Assembly: GCA_930367215.1 (NCBI GenBank)
Contig: OV884057.1
Coordinates: 206,077,621 to 206,141,620, forward strand
Direction of reading: 5' to 3'
Source of the DNA: Pollenia angustigena
Lineage: Eukaryota; Arthropoda; Insecta; Diptera; Polleniidae
DNA length: 64,000 nt
Position 1 is the first letter of the stretch, and each line of letters starts with the position of its first letter. This document shows positions 1 to 11,331 of the stretch, in pieces. The position numbers and the translations under genes were made by a program. Below the pieces are notes generated by a model that saw nothing but the letters and a program-made list of their open reading frames with translations, was not told the DNA's origin and did not search any database.

Positions 1-1379
1 AACATAATATTATTAGAGTAAAAATAGTTTGATTGCATCTTAAACATAATATGATTAATGTACAGAAAGTTATCATGTTATGGCTTTTAGATATCATGAT
101 ATGGTTGTGAGTAATATAATATGTTTTGAAAGTTATCAGAATTTAGTTGTTAGAAAAATAATTATTTTTCGGTCAAGAATGCTCAAGTTTATAATTGCGA
201 TTAACATTGATTGATGTTTACAGTAACTATAATATTGTTGATGTTAAATATAAATAAAATTTTTTTGTGTACGACAACAATATATTGTTACATTAAACAT
301 AGTGTTATTGCCGTAAAAATGCCCAACCATATTTTTTCTCTGCGTGTATTAGAAAATTTTCTAAACGTTGCTATTTTATAAAAATTTTCAACAAAAAAAA
401 AGCTATTTTATAGGAAATTTTGCGAAAAAATTTTATAGGACAATTTGAGAAAACTTTTTCTCTTTTTAATTTTCTAGCTTTTCTAGCGTGTTTGTGGCCA
501 TTGCAGGGACCATAATACGGTTATTTTAACCATACTTCAACCATGTTTTTTCTGCGTGTAGATCTTGACTTGGAAAACTATAGTGTCACATTTACTCATG
601 TACGTCACACTGTCGCTTACTTTTTAAACTTCATTATTATAATACATATTTCTTTTAATAAGAATAATTTTTTTTTCTTTAATAGTTCTTTATTTTTCTT
701 ACTTAAAATTCACTTTATAATTCCCCTGTAATAAAATGCTGACGGTTGTAATTAATGATTTCTTAATAATTTAAAGTAAAAATTTGTTCCCCCTTACTAG
801 ACAGTATGTCGCCATTTGTGACATTTATGGGTTTTAAAATTCTTAATAAAAAATTATTCACCAAAGCAAACAATACAATTCATACATATTTATTAAAGTG
901 AGTTTGTAATCGAGTCTTAGAAAAATTATTTCACAATTAATGCAATTTTTAAATGATTTAGAAAAAAAAAACAATTGTTGAATTTAAACTCTAGGAAATG
1001 AATTAATTGGTAAGCAGGGAATTGTTGCAAGTTTAAATGACTTGATTGATGTTTGGAAAAGAAAAATATGTGCTTTAGAAAGGCTGAGTATAGTTTTGTA
1101 ATTATGTATAATGAAATTTAAAATGCTTTAAGTAACGTGAAGTTTTCAAAAGGAATTAATTTAATTGTCTAGTAATTCTGGTTTTTTCAATATTTTCAAA
1201 GTTATTATAGAGTGTCGCAAGAGAACACCTGTTTAAAGAGGAATAAGAAATAAAAAAATCCCCCCTTATAAATAAAATTTATAAATAAAGAGAATTGATC
1301 AAATTTTCTAAACGTCAAAGAACATTTGCCACTTGTAAAATTGTTGTTTATAGCAAAAATATTTAAAAAATTACTAATA
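1..1379. other. AT-rich intergenic sequence, no gene recognised
   Basis: I see no credible coding sequence here; the longest open frames are short and low-complexity. A phrase 'ttttttctctgcgtgta' or close to it occurs near 330-348 and again at 543-560 in direct orientation, which suggests remnants of a dispersed repeat. The first 300 bases are rich in repeated 'cataatat'-like words. Confidence 0.5.
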
Positions 1380-1623
1380 CCATTATTAATAGCCAATATT
1401 TAAAAAAAAATTGCTTTTTCAATATTTTTTTTTAATAATCGAAGAAAAAATTTACATTTTATAGCAATTATTTTTTTGAAATAATAAAAAAAATAAATAT
1501 AAACTATTCTTTATAAATTTTGTATTTATAGCAATAATTCATTAAAATTTTGTATTTTTAGAAATTATTTTTTAAAAATTTTATATTTATAGCAACTGTT
1601 CTTTAAAAGTTTTGTATTATTAG

Positions 1624-2681
1624 TAGGGATGCGATTTCCATCGGTCTAAAACCGATGTCGACCAATTATCTTTCCGAATCATTAAATTTGCGTTAAAATG
1701 GCATCGATTTGTTTTTGCATATTTTGGTTAAAATGCATATTTTTGCATATTTTGGTTTTAAATGCATATTTTTGCATATTTTAACATTTTTGAGTGATAT
1801 ATCTTTTTAAATTTCCATATTATAAAAAAAAAGTTCTTCGAAAAATTTCAAAATTGTATAAAAAAACCCTTCAAAAAAAATTTTTTTTAAATCAATTAAT
1901 TAATTTTTTTGAGCTCTGCTTAAAATACAAGATTTCGATAACAGATCCTTACATTTTTTAACCGATGCAGCACCTTACATGGTTAAGGCTGCCAATTGTC
2001 CTAAAACAATTTATCGAAAACTGTTACATGCTACTTGATTGGCACATGGGTTACACCGAGCTGCAGAGGAAACCAGAAGCCAATTCCATAATATTGATTT
2101 ATTGGTTTCATAAAGGATTTAGTTCACTTAATTGTCAACTCAAATTAATTGATATGGCAGAAAGTAACATTAACATGTAAATGGAAAATAGCCCGACAAT
2201 TAAAAAAAAAAAAATCAAAAATTGTTGCAAATAAAAATAAAAATAGAGGATTTCAAAAAATAAAACAAATTTCAAATATTTTTGATCTAGAATTAAATAT
2301 GGGATCTGAATTAGAAAATTAATATTCTTCAAATGTATTGGCATCCTTGAAGTATGCGGTTGACGTTGAGAGATCATTTTCCATGTACAAAAGCTTTTTA
2401 ACAGACGAAGGCTTACTTTTGATAATATAAAAAAGTATTTATTTGACTATGCAATTTAAAAGATGTAGTTATGCTGCCTGTTCATCTATTTCCGAACGAA
2501 TACAATAAAAACAACAAAAGAATTTTTTATTTTAAATAAAATAAAAAAAAACGCTTTTTTATTGAAAATGGTCAAGTTTTTAGTGCATATTTTTTATTTT
2601 TTTAATGCATATTTTGGAATTTTTAGTGCATGTTTTATGCGCATACTTTCGATTTTTTAGTGCATGAAAATCTCATCCCTA
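1624..2681 (+). mobile_element. hAT-type DNA transposon, internally deleted
   Basis: The element is bounded by TIRs reading TAGGGATG(C/A)GATTT from each end and by a perfect 8-bp duplication ATTATTAG (1616-1623 and 2682-2689). An 8-bp TSD is the hallmark of hAT elements. Subterminal copies of 'tgcatattttgg' and 'ttagtgcat' lie inside both ends, as expected for transposase-binding repeats. At 1058 bp it is far shorter than an autonomous hAT (usually 2.5-4 kb) and holds only two damaged pieces of transposase coding. It sits in the TATAGCAA minisatellite. Confidence 0.9.
1961..2445 (+). pseudogene. hAT transposase relic (two fragments)
   Basis: Read across frames, 1961-2125 encodes segments such as TDAAPYMVKAAN and LAHGLHRAAEE, which I recognise as typical of hAT-like transposases. 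A second fragment at 2345-2445 reads LKYAVDVERSFSMYKSFL, matching the C-terminal hAT dimerisation motif (D-V-E-R-S-F-S). Frameshifts and in-frame stops separate the pieces, and the N-terminal zinc finger and most of the catalytic core are missing, so it cannot make active enzyme. Family assignment is from remembered motif patterns; the reading is clear but not checked against a database. Confidence 0.8.
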
Positions 2682-2761
2682 ATTATTAGTAATATTTTTT
2701 TAATTTTTTACATTTATAGCAATAATCTTTAAAAATGTTGATTTATAGCAATAATTTCTTA

Positions 2762-3387
2762 AGGAGCATATAGACGACATGTTTTTGTCATCTGACATGT
2801 CAAATTTCCCACTGCAAAACACATACATATCGTGTGTTACCTTTTTAACTTTGCTTCTGTAAAAGTCAGACGCAAAGTCATCTGACAAAATTTCAATTAG
2901 AGCGTGCTCTATTTTCTTCTGACAAACCATCTGACATCAGAAATCTATGCCGGGAAAAAACTGGCAGCGGCGTCAACTATTGAAGGAATCATTAACCCGC
3001 TGAAGTTAATATTTTACAATACCAAGATATGTATGCTCATCTCACCATTGAATATGTAAATATATACATAAAAACCGTTTAATTATAAAATTCTAAATTA
3101 TTATCTTTAAAATAAAAGAAAAAATTTTAAGATGGCTATATTATTTTACGGCGCAAATAAATATTTTCGTGGCGGCAGCAAGCTATTTTGAAACCGAGAA
3201 CTACTTTGGTTTCTGCAATAACAATGCGAAAAAAAGAGAGACAATGTCAGAAGCAAATTACATGTACGTTTGTGACCGAATATTATAAACCTAATGTAAA
3301 ACAGCAATTTTGACAGACATGAACAATTACATGTGACTTGAAAATTTGACATGTCAGATGACAAATACATGTCGTGTACGGTCGCCT
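2762..3387. mobile_element. Foldback MITE with TTA duplication (PIF/Harbinger-type)
   Basis: Inverted repeats of about 47 bp begin AGGAGCATATAGACGACATG at the left and AGGCGACCGTACACGACATG at the right (read inward), followed by a shared TTGTCATCTGACATGTCAAA. The flanks carry TTA (2759-2761 and 3388-3390). A 3-bp TWA duplication is typical of PIF/Harbinger elements. No transposase coding was recognised, so it is probably non-autonomous. It is inserted in the minisatellite. Confidence 0.85.
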
Positions 3388-3931
3388 TTAAGCTATTGAT
3401 GTTTATAGCAAACATTTTTTTATAAATTTCATATTTAAAAATTTTATATTTATGGCAATTATTTTTTAATAAATTTATATTTATAGCAGTTATTTTTTTA
3501 AAGGTTGGTATTTATAGCAATTTTTTAAAAAGCTGATATTTATAGCAAACATTTTGTAAAAATTGATATTTAAAAATTCTTTTAAAATATTGTATTAATA
3601 GCAATTTTTCAAATATTTGATATTTATAGCAATAATTTTTAAAAATTTAATATTTATAGCAATTGTTCTTTAGCAATTTTGTGAAGTTTTAGAATTTTTT
3701 TTAAAAATATTTATATTTATAGGAGTTATTTTTAAAAAATTTTATATTTATAGCAATTATTTTTTAAAAATTTTATATTAATAGCAATTATTTTTTTTAT
3801 ATTGATGCTATAAATGAATTTGTAGCAAATAGTTCAAAACTATGCAATTGCAAATTTAATATAGCAACAGCTATAATAAATAGATGGCATTATTATAGCA
3901 AATATAATAAAAAAAAGAGCTATGTAGCTAA

Positions 3932-4120
3932 AGCTTCGTACAGACGATGGTCAGATCTTACAATGTTGTAATTTTACTGACAATGATGCCATTGTCAGAT
4001 GCATTAATTTTACACATCTTCCAAATGAAAATGGGCTTACAATGTTCACACAGTTGCAAAACATTTAAAGGCAATTTTAATGACAATATTGTAAGATCTG
4101 ACCATCGTCTGTACGAAGCT
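3932..4120. mobile_element. 189-bp foldback MITE with TAA duplication
   Basis: TIRs of about 35 bp, AGCTTCGTACAGACGATGG followed by TCAGATCTTACAAT, are nearly perfect at both ends. TAA flanks each side (3929-3931 and 4121-4123). The TIR contains 'acagacg', also seen in the TIR of the 59447 element. Non-coding. Confidence 0.9.
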
Positions 4121-4235
4121 TAATATTTATAACAACTTTACTATTTATAGCAAATATTTTTCATATAGTAATTTTCTTAGTTTGATATTTCTAGCAACTA
4201 TTTTTTAAAAGTTTGATCATTTTGCAATGCAATTT

Positions 4236-4723
4236 CAAATCACGTGCTTTTAAAAACACACGTGTGATTTTATGGTGCTCGGAAAATTACACCGTATTTA
4301 TGTGTTTTGATGTTCTTTAGTCTAAATTTAAACGTTTCATCTTTTGATGCTCAACTTCTTTCCAATTCCCTTTTAAAGATGCCAATATAATCACACGCAG
4401 CAATCGGTTTCAACTTTTTTCGGTTCAAAATAACAACAATTTTATTAATAGAAAACCAAAGAGAATAAGAAAAGAAAAAAATTACATGCAGCCATCGTTG
4501 TGCATATACCAACGAATAAAAACACAAAGCGTACTGACCGAGTACAGGCATATCCGTACTAACCCCCTTTCTTCTTTCTTCTCTCACCTAAAAACATTAG
4601 AGTTGAGCATCAAAAGATGAAACGTGTGAAAGCAGACTTAGGCATTTGAAACTCCCACCGAAAAACACAAAAAGGAAACAGCAAAATCTAACACGTGTTA
4701 TTTTTAAAGGCACATGTGGTTTG
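4236..4723. mobile_element. Foldback element with CACRTG-containing ends
   Basis: The outer arms (about 4236-4275 and 4690-4723) pair as CAAATCACGTGCTTTTAAAA against CAAACCACATGTGCCTTTAA read inward. A second exact inverted block, CGTTTCATCTTTTGATGCTC, lies at 4335-4354 and 4607-4626. The loop has a short ORF that I do not recognise. The target duplication is not clear, so the superfamily is unknown. Confidence 0.75.
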
Positions 4724-4805
4724 TAAGGTGGCATGTCATAACGTCCAGTGTCATAGTGTCCATGGACACGGGCACGAATTTTCTCCTCTATGGTTTAACA
4801 AGTAC

Positions 4806-5030
4806 CTGCTTCGCTAAGTAAAGCTCCTAAAATCTGCCTTGTTTCCGAACGAAGGCCGACTACGCAGAGACGCTTTAGTTTGCAAAGCCTGTTATAACAA
4901 AGAGAAGAACATCCTTGCGCCCGGCCGAAGACCGGCTTTGCAGAGAAGCTTTAGTTAGCGAAGCCGGTACTTTTTTTATCAAAGAGGAGAAAACCCTTGA
5001 GGTCGGCTATGCCGAGACGCTTTACTGTGA
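4806..5030. repeat. Short tandem repeat of ~75-bp GC-richer units
   Basis: About 2.5 units share blocks resembling 'ggccgactacgcagagacg', 'ctttagttagcgaagcc' and 'aacaaagagaagaa' (starting near 4853, 4921 and 5002). The units are clearly richer in G+C than their surroundings. I see no TIR or coding and cannot place the family. Confidence 0.6.
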
Positions 5031-5070
5031 CTGTGACTTTCATGACAGCCCAAATGTTATTAAAAAATCT

Positions 5071-5303
5071 GGGGTCTAATCACCGCATACGATATCGAGC
5101 AAAATTGATCGTAATTATTTATTTTGGTATCATGAAACTCGATATCGAATGAAAATTATGGAATTTGAAATAATAGCATTCGTTATCGAGTAACTCGACA
5201 TTACATATATCGAGTTTTCATTCGATACGTCAGTGTCTGTCGTATGCAAAAACATTCGATAAATTATTCGATACGATAGTATCGAATGAGGTGATTAGAC
5301 CCC
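5071..5303. mobile_element. 233-bp foldback MITE, GGGGTCTAATCACC ends
   Basis: The ends are GGGGTCTAATCACCGCATAC at the left and GGGGTCTAATCACCTCATTC read inward from the right. Inside, several copies of a 'tcgatatcgaatg'-like word on both strands make a multi-hairpin structure. The target duplication is not resolved. It is the last insertion in the 1.4-5.4 kb minisatellite. Confidence 0.8.
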
Positions 5304-5380
5304 TGCTATTTGTCACATATATTTTATTAAGCAATTATTTTTTAAAAAACTGATATGTGCAGACATTTTTTTTATGTAAT

Positions 5381-6735
5381 TTAATTTTCTTTTTAAATTT
5401 TTTACAACAAATACTTATAGATGTTCCATATTTCAAAACCTAAAGAAATAAATTTCATTTCATAGTATTAAAACTTACTTGCTTTTAAATTTTTTGTTTT
5501 AATATTTTACGAATAATTGTAAATTTCAACATACCTGTAATATAGAAAAAGAAATAAAACAATGATCATTTAATTATAATTATAATTCAAAATGAGAAAA
5601 AAAAACTAAATTTTAATCATACACATTTATATTAAATTCACATAAAGACAAAACCACACAAATATAGTAGAACACATAAAACATGATTTTTTAAAAACTA
5701 TTAATTAAATAAAACAAAAAAAAAACCAAATTAAAATTAAATTGTAAATATTTTAGAAACAATTGCCATAAAGTTCACGTTTCATTAAGTTAAAACGACT
5801 TTAGTTAAACCTTACACCATAAAGTTAAAAATAAAAAAAAAATTAAAACAATTATTAATAAATCGGGGAACTGAACCTATAACCACCTCGTTTACAAGCC
5901 CAACTGCAGATGTTTTTATCACACAACTGTTAAAACAAGAAAGTGTAGTCGGTAAAGCTTTGACATATGAAACCATAAACCACTTTCAGGTGCATTTAAC
6001 CTAAAAACATTTTGTGGGTTTATTTGAGATGGATACTCCAATCGTAACGAAGTTAATGCGATTTTCGGCGATGGCTCCTGAATTAAAGCTGTTGTAGACC
6101 TATCGAAATGAAGTATTTGTAAATTCCCTTATGACAATGTAAAAGTTACTAGTTCGGCAAGTTGTCAAACAAGATTCAAACATTTATGCAGGGCAAAGCC
6201 GATCATGGAGTCTTGTCGAATTCCATTAACAAGTGTTTGCCTAATAGTCGAAATTCGGACAAAATTTTTTTTAATATAAAGAAAATATAGTATATGTGCA
6301 TTTCCATCATGTCGAACGTGACCATCGTACACATTTAAAGTTAAAAAAAAAAGTCAAATTAAAACGTATTTTTATTTTGGCAATAGATTCAAGTTATAGC
6401 TATTAATTAGCCCTATAATTGGTGCTATCATTCATTTTGATAAATTGTTTCGTTTTCAAGAAAATTGCAAAAAAACAAGACATTTGCACGTGACGAAAAC
6501 AGAAGTGGGTTTTGTGGACATTAATTCGAATGCCGATTTCAGCGAAACCTGAGGCAATATTTGAATGCGAAAAATTGTAGAATGTAATGCACTCACGTCT
6601 CTTAAATATGGCTGTCATTTTAAATAAAAAAAAATGTGTACTTTTTTTTATTTAGCTTTAATCGCTGTCGCACGTGATTTGTCGCACATGACATTGATAA
6701 ATATGTTGATTAGACAGGGTCGACCTCCGTACAAA
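5381..6735. other. AT-rich intergenic sequence
   Basis: No gene recognised. Two motifs resembling 'tcgaacgtga' and 'ttgcacgtgacg' (near 6313 and 6484) anticipate a group of GTCGCACRTGA words that continues to about 7600. Confidence 0.4.
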
Positions 6736-7255
6736 AAAAAAGTTGTGCCTGTCACCTCCTAGAATGAAAGATATGTCAATGAAGTTTCTAAAACAGGAAA
6801 CAGTTTTTTTGCCACGCCCCAAAATACTTCCCTTTTGGTTTTTTATATTTAGCGCTGCCATTTAAAGTCCGATCTCCGCTGCATTTCTGTCTTTGGTGAC
6901 TTTTTAATCCGATCTCAAATTCTGGGCGCGACTTATGCCATCTCGGATCCTTCCCCCAAATGTCCAATTTTTTTACGTGCCAAGAAAGTCCTTCTAAAAC
7001 TACGTATGTACAGATTTTAAAATGCCCACTTTTATAACACGCGTACAAATTAAGCCCCTTTTTTCACACACACATTACCTTAAATCAGGTAGAAGCCAAT
7101 ACAAACAAAAATATTTTCATCAGTCACGCCCTAGAATAAAAGGTATATTTATTAAGTTTGAAAAACTTTAAAAAAATTGTTTTTGCCACGCCCTAAATTA
7201 CAGCCCTTTTTATACATATATATAGCAACGTCATTTAAAGTCTAATCTCATCGTA
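6736..7255. repeat. Pair of ~140-bp diverged direct repeats
   Basis: Positions 6740-6885 and 7105-7250 share the same order of blocks: 'cctagaatgaaagatat', 'ttttttgccacgccc' and 'catttaaagtc', with similar spacing. GTCGCACGTGA or GTCGCACATGA words flank them (6669, 6682, 7424, 7592). This looks like part of a dispersed repeat, perhaps a DNA transposon with E-box-like subterminal motifs, but no TIR pair was found. Confidence 0.55.
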
Positions 7256-7904
7256 TCGTATATCATTGTTAATGGCTAGAATATGGCTTTATTTTTGAAT
7301 TTAGTGCTTTTTTTTGCTCATCTAGATTTAAATGATTGAAATATATATACATATTAACATAAATAAATCATTTACATATTTAAAAAAAATAATTTTCAAA
7401 TTTTTAATTTTCACACTTACGATGTCGCACGTGAACAACTTTATATAAGTACCAAGATCACAAATCTTGCTATTTTACAGAAATTTTTTTTTTATTTTAA
7501 TTTTATAAAAAATCTCTGCTTGGCCTGGTAATTTGATGAGCTTTCTACTTTTACTTTCGACGAACTGATAGAAAATTATGTTTTTCAATGTCGCACATGA
7601 CATCGAAATATGAGAAATACAAAGAAAAAAATTACTGTTACATATTTGTAATCGCATAGTTTCTTATGCATTCCATTTTGACTCTTTGTACCTTCCGAAA
7701 GGTTTTAGAGAGAAAAAGTCAATGCATAATGTCTCTCTTAAAGAACTGTTATCATAGCAAAACGTTCAATAGAAATAAGAAATGTTGCACTTGTTCGGCT
7801 TTGCATTCATAATCTCGAAGTGGGTTATAAATAAATATAAATAAAATGCCCATATCTAACTGGTTTTCCTAATCGGTTTTCGATTTCCAGCACACCCCTG
7901 TTTT

Positions 7905-8740
7905 ATTACATCTACAGAATCTTTTGCACAAGTTTTCCATTTTTATAGAATCTTTAGCAAAAATTTCTTATTTTTAAATAATTTGTTGCACAGTGATGCC
8001 AGCTCTTTGCTACTAAAAATTGCTTAATAATGACTAAACAATGGCTTAACCAAGATTTTATTAAAAAAACGCAAAGAAAAGTTCAAATTATCGCTAAGAT
8101 CGATTTATTTGTCATTGTAAAAGTCATTTGCGTTAAAGAAAAATTCAACATTACAACACAACTAATGCCGCATTTATAAATTGTTTGGTCTAAGAATTTT
8201 AAAAACTTAAAGAAAACTTGGCTAAATAAAAACGGATAAAAAAAATGGCTAATAGCTAAATTGGTGAAAAATGGCTAAATCTAGCTACTAAATGGCTTAA
8301 TTGTTAACACTGTCTTTGCACAAATTTTCTATTTTTATTGAATGTTTGCACGAATATTTTCAAAATAATTTTTGGGAATACAAAATTTTTTCAATTAACA
8401 AGATTTTGTTTGTCGTGCTTAATTTCCAATTTTTATTCTTGATAAAAACACTGAAATTTATTGTTGATGGGATGAGCTATTCATATGCGCATTTCACTGG
8501 TCACCTAGGACAGATTATCAGGAAACTTCATCCAAAGATTTTAGAAAAACTTAATATACTAAACAAATAAAATTGTTAAGCGAATAAGAATTATAAGCAA
8601 GAGTTTAACTTGTAACAATATCAAAGCCTAAACAAAAACACCAACATTAAATTTCAATGTTTTTATCAAGAATAAAAATGGTGAATTAAGCACGACAAAC
8701 AAAATCTTGTTGTTTGCACACATTTTTAATTTTTATTATC
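7905..8740. repeat. Degenerate ~32-bp repeat with two insertions
   Basis: Units resembling 'gaatctttgcacaa' plus 'attttctatttttat' recur at about 7917, 7950, 7975, 8313, 8340 and 8711. A hAT-type element at 7991-8312 interrupts the array and a mariner relic begins at its right end. Near 8380-8440 and 8670-8710 there is a long inverted repeat containing 'aattaagcacgacaaacaaa' on the right arm. Confidence 0.65.
7991..8312. mobile_element. 322-bp hAT-type MITE
   Basis: The tips are CAGTGATGCCAGC and, from the right, CAGTGTTAACAATTAAGCC. Repeated 'ttagccattt'/'aaatggctaa' words lie inside the right end and at lower density at the left. Flanks TTGTTGCA (7983-7990) and TCTTTGCA (8313-8320) match at six of eight positions, consistent with an aged 8-bp duplication. 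Non-coding. Confidence 0.75.
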
Positions 8741-9606
8741 GGGTGATTTTTTAGCTATTATATTTTTGGCAATACTGGTTTAAACAGCTGACGCACGTTT
8801 CGTGTTTTGTTTCACTGTCAAACATCTTCAGTTTGGTCTATAATTTAACCATGAATCGTCTTACAAACGAACAACGCTTGCAAATTATTGAATTTTATTA
8901 TCAAAATGCGTGCTCTGTTAAGAAAGTTCATCGCGCGCTTCTTGTGTTCAGCGACGATGCTCATTTTTGGCCTAATGGGTACGTTAATAAGCAGAATTGT
9001 CGATTTTGGAGCAATGCATCCAGAAAAAGTCACAATTTGGTGCGGTTTATAGACCGTACTTCTTCAAAGATGATGCGAATCGTAACGTAGCTGTGAATGG
9101 TGAGAGCTACCGTGAGATGGTATCCAACTTCCTTTTGCCCAAAATGAAAGAGCTTGACTTGCATGACATGTGGTTTCAACAAGACGGTGCCACACAACAC
9201 GCTTAACAATGGACTTATTGAGAGGCGAGTTCGGTGAACATTTTATTTCACGTTCGGGACCGGTCAATTGGCCGCCTAGATCGTGCGATTTAACGCCTTT
9301 AGACTATTTTTTGTGGGGCTATGTTAAAGCTCATGTCTATACACACATGCCCGCTTCAATTAACGCATTGGAAGACAACATTGAAGCATTTAGTCATGAA
9401 ATACCGGCCGAAATGTTGGAAAGAGTATGCCAATATTGGACTAAGCGGATGGACCATTTGAGGCGCAGTCACGGTCAACATTTGCATGAAATAATCTTCA
9501 AACATTAAATTATATGGACCATACTATCGATTCAAATAAAGATTTCATGAATTTTTCTGAATTTCCTGTGTTTTTTTTTTTAACATTCCTATAGCTCAAA
9601 TCAAGT
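8741..9606 (+). mobile_element. mariner/IS630-Tc1 element, deleted copy
   Basis: The left tip is GGGTGATTTTTTAGCTATTA at 8741; the right end near 9590 ('cctatagctcaaatcaag') is an eroded inverted copy. It encloses a broken mariner transposase gene. A complete relative would be about 1.3 kb, so roughly a third is lost. The same tip sequence recurs as a solitary inverted copy at 45948-45964. Confidence 0.85.
8863..9508 (+). pseudogene. mariner transposase pseudogene (subfamily 1)
   Basis: The start reads MNRLTNEQRLQIIEFYYQNA, the N-terminal helix-turn-helix start of a mariner-like transposase. After VKKVHRALL the frame jumps directly to FSDDAHFWPNGYVNKQNCRF, the strand with the first catalytic Asp, so most of the DNA-binding domain is missing. 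Two smaller deletions follow. The second Asp lies in MWFQQDGA (near 9180) and the third acid in RSCDLTPLDYFLWG (near 9290). The C-terminus through HLHEIIFKH is intact and open from 9170 to 9508. Frameshifts and a stop near 9204 prevent translation of the whole. Confidence 0.9.
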
Positions 9607-10554
9607 CTTGAACTCAATAGTAGTAAACTTAATGGTACCGAAAGTTTATCAAAACCCAAAAAATAATTTTATATATAAATTACTATGTCAATTGAATTCT
9701 AGTGTTGATTTTAACTTTAAAAAAGCCGCTTAAATAATTGTTACTTACAATCGATACTTAGACCAAAAAAAATCACATAAAAATGTATGAGAAAAATAAG
9801 TCAGAAAACCAACAACCGAACCAACCCATTCAATTAAAGTTTAATACATTTGAAGAAAAATACTAAAGCAAAAACCTTGAATTCAACATCGCGCAAAATT
9901 AAAAGAGAATGACTAACGGACGACTTCTAAAACTAAAAAGTGAACGCAGATCAAATTCTAGATTTTTCAAAAAACTAATTTTTTGTAAAAAGAATAAGTA
10001 TAATTAAACTTATCATAAACAATTTTCCTTAACAACTGATAATTATAAAATTTATTGAAAAATAAAAAAAAACTAAAATTTAATTCATTGTTTTTCTCGC
10101 TGTATATAAAAAACGTCATTAAATTAATTTTATGCTATAGAAAAAACTGGTTTAAACTGGAATTTCCAATGGACAGTTAATAAAAAAAACCGCCAAAAAA
10201 AAATTTTTTTAGTTACTCTTAAATCGCAATTAGATTTTTATGAAAACTCATATACAAACAAACATTTGTATAAAACCGCAGAAGAAAACAAAAAGAAATA
10301 AAAATTATATTACAATAAAAAAAGAGTTTTTAAAGCAAAAACGTCGAAAAAAAGTGAATGATGAAGCAACTTTATTTTTAAACATGCAATAATATTTTGA
10401 AAAAGTAAAAGAAGAAGAAGATTTGGAAAGGCATCATCAACTAAGAAGTAACAAAGGAGGGTTGTACGTAAAGTAATAGGTCTAGCGATAAAAGCCCAGA
10501 TTTATTTTAATTTTTTTTTTTTAATAACACAGTGCAACATGTTTACAGTCAATA
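9607..10554. other. AT-rich intergenic sequence
   Basis: No gene, TIR pair or tandem repeat recognised. The sequence is dominated by A-rich stretches. Confidence 0.4.
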
Positions 10555-10668
10555 ATTAATGTGGCTAATTTTAAGTGCCGATGTTGAATGTGAACCACAC
10601 CTAAACGTCAAGTTTTTTTCGGCACTTCATTTGACATTTCTCAATTTCAGTCTAACTCAATTTGAACC

Positions 10669-11331
10669 ATGGAAAGATACACAATCGAGCAACGAAATGG
10701 GCGTTCAAATCAAAACGAATATCGTGCACTTCGTGAGTCAGTGATGAGGCACATTTTCAGCTCAGTGGATTCGTCAATAAGCAGAATTGCCGCATTTCGG
10801 CGAATGATAATCAGTGATTGTCGAAAACCCAAAGCACCTACAAAGAGGGACTGCTAGGTGCGGTTTATGGGCTGGCGGCATCATCGGGCCGTATTTTTTC
10901 CAAAATGAGGCCGGTCAGGCAGTTACTATGAATGGGGTTCGCTATCGTGAGATGATTACGAACTATTTATGGCCCGAATTAGTAGATATGGATCTGGACG
11001 ATATGTGGTTTCAACATGACGGTGCCACTTGCCGCACAGCTAACGAAACAATGACTCTTTTACGCGACAACTTCAATGGCTGTGTTATCTCACGTGGTGG
11101 GGATGTCAATTGGCCGCCAAGATCATGTGATTTGACACCGTTGGACTTTGGGGTTATATAAAAGAAAAGATGTACGTCGATAAGCCAGCAACAATTCAAG
11201 AGCTAAAGGATGAGATAATTCGGCACATTAACGGCATAGAACCGCAATTATGCCTCAGCGTCATCGAAAATTTGGACCATCGTATGGAGGTGTGCCGCCG
11301 AGGCCGCGGCGGCCATTTGACTGATATTTTA
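10669..11331 (+). pseudogene. mariner transposase pseudogene (subfamily 2, copy 1)
   Basis: The start reads MERYTIEQR, then NGRSNQNEYRALR. The next bases decode in another frame as SDEAHFQLSGFVNKQN, so residues between the first helix and the first catalytic Asp are deleted. Downstream the reading is good: VRYREMITNYLWPELVDMDL, WFQHDGAT with the second Asp, VNWPPRSCDLTPLDF with the third acid, and DKPATIQELKDEIIRHINGI. Frameshifts at about 10735 and 10855 and a lost segment after LDF disable it. A full-length relative would be near 345 residues. Confidence 0.9.

Larger units (their letters stand above)
1380..5380. repeat. Degenerate ~31-bp AT-rich minisatellite, split by five insertions
   Basis: A loose tandem unit resembling 'tttatagcaattatttt' plus 'taaaaattttata' recurs about every 30-33 bases. 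Clear runs are at about 1440-1615, 2690-2760, 3391-3800, 4125-4225 and 5310-5370. Between these runs lie complete transposon-like elements (1624-2681, 2762-3387, 3932-4120, about 4236-4723 and 5071-5303), so the original array was about 1.2 kb. The units are diverged and contain no genes. Confidence 0.8.
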
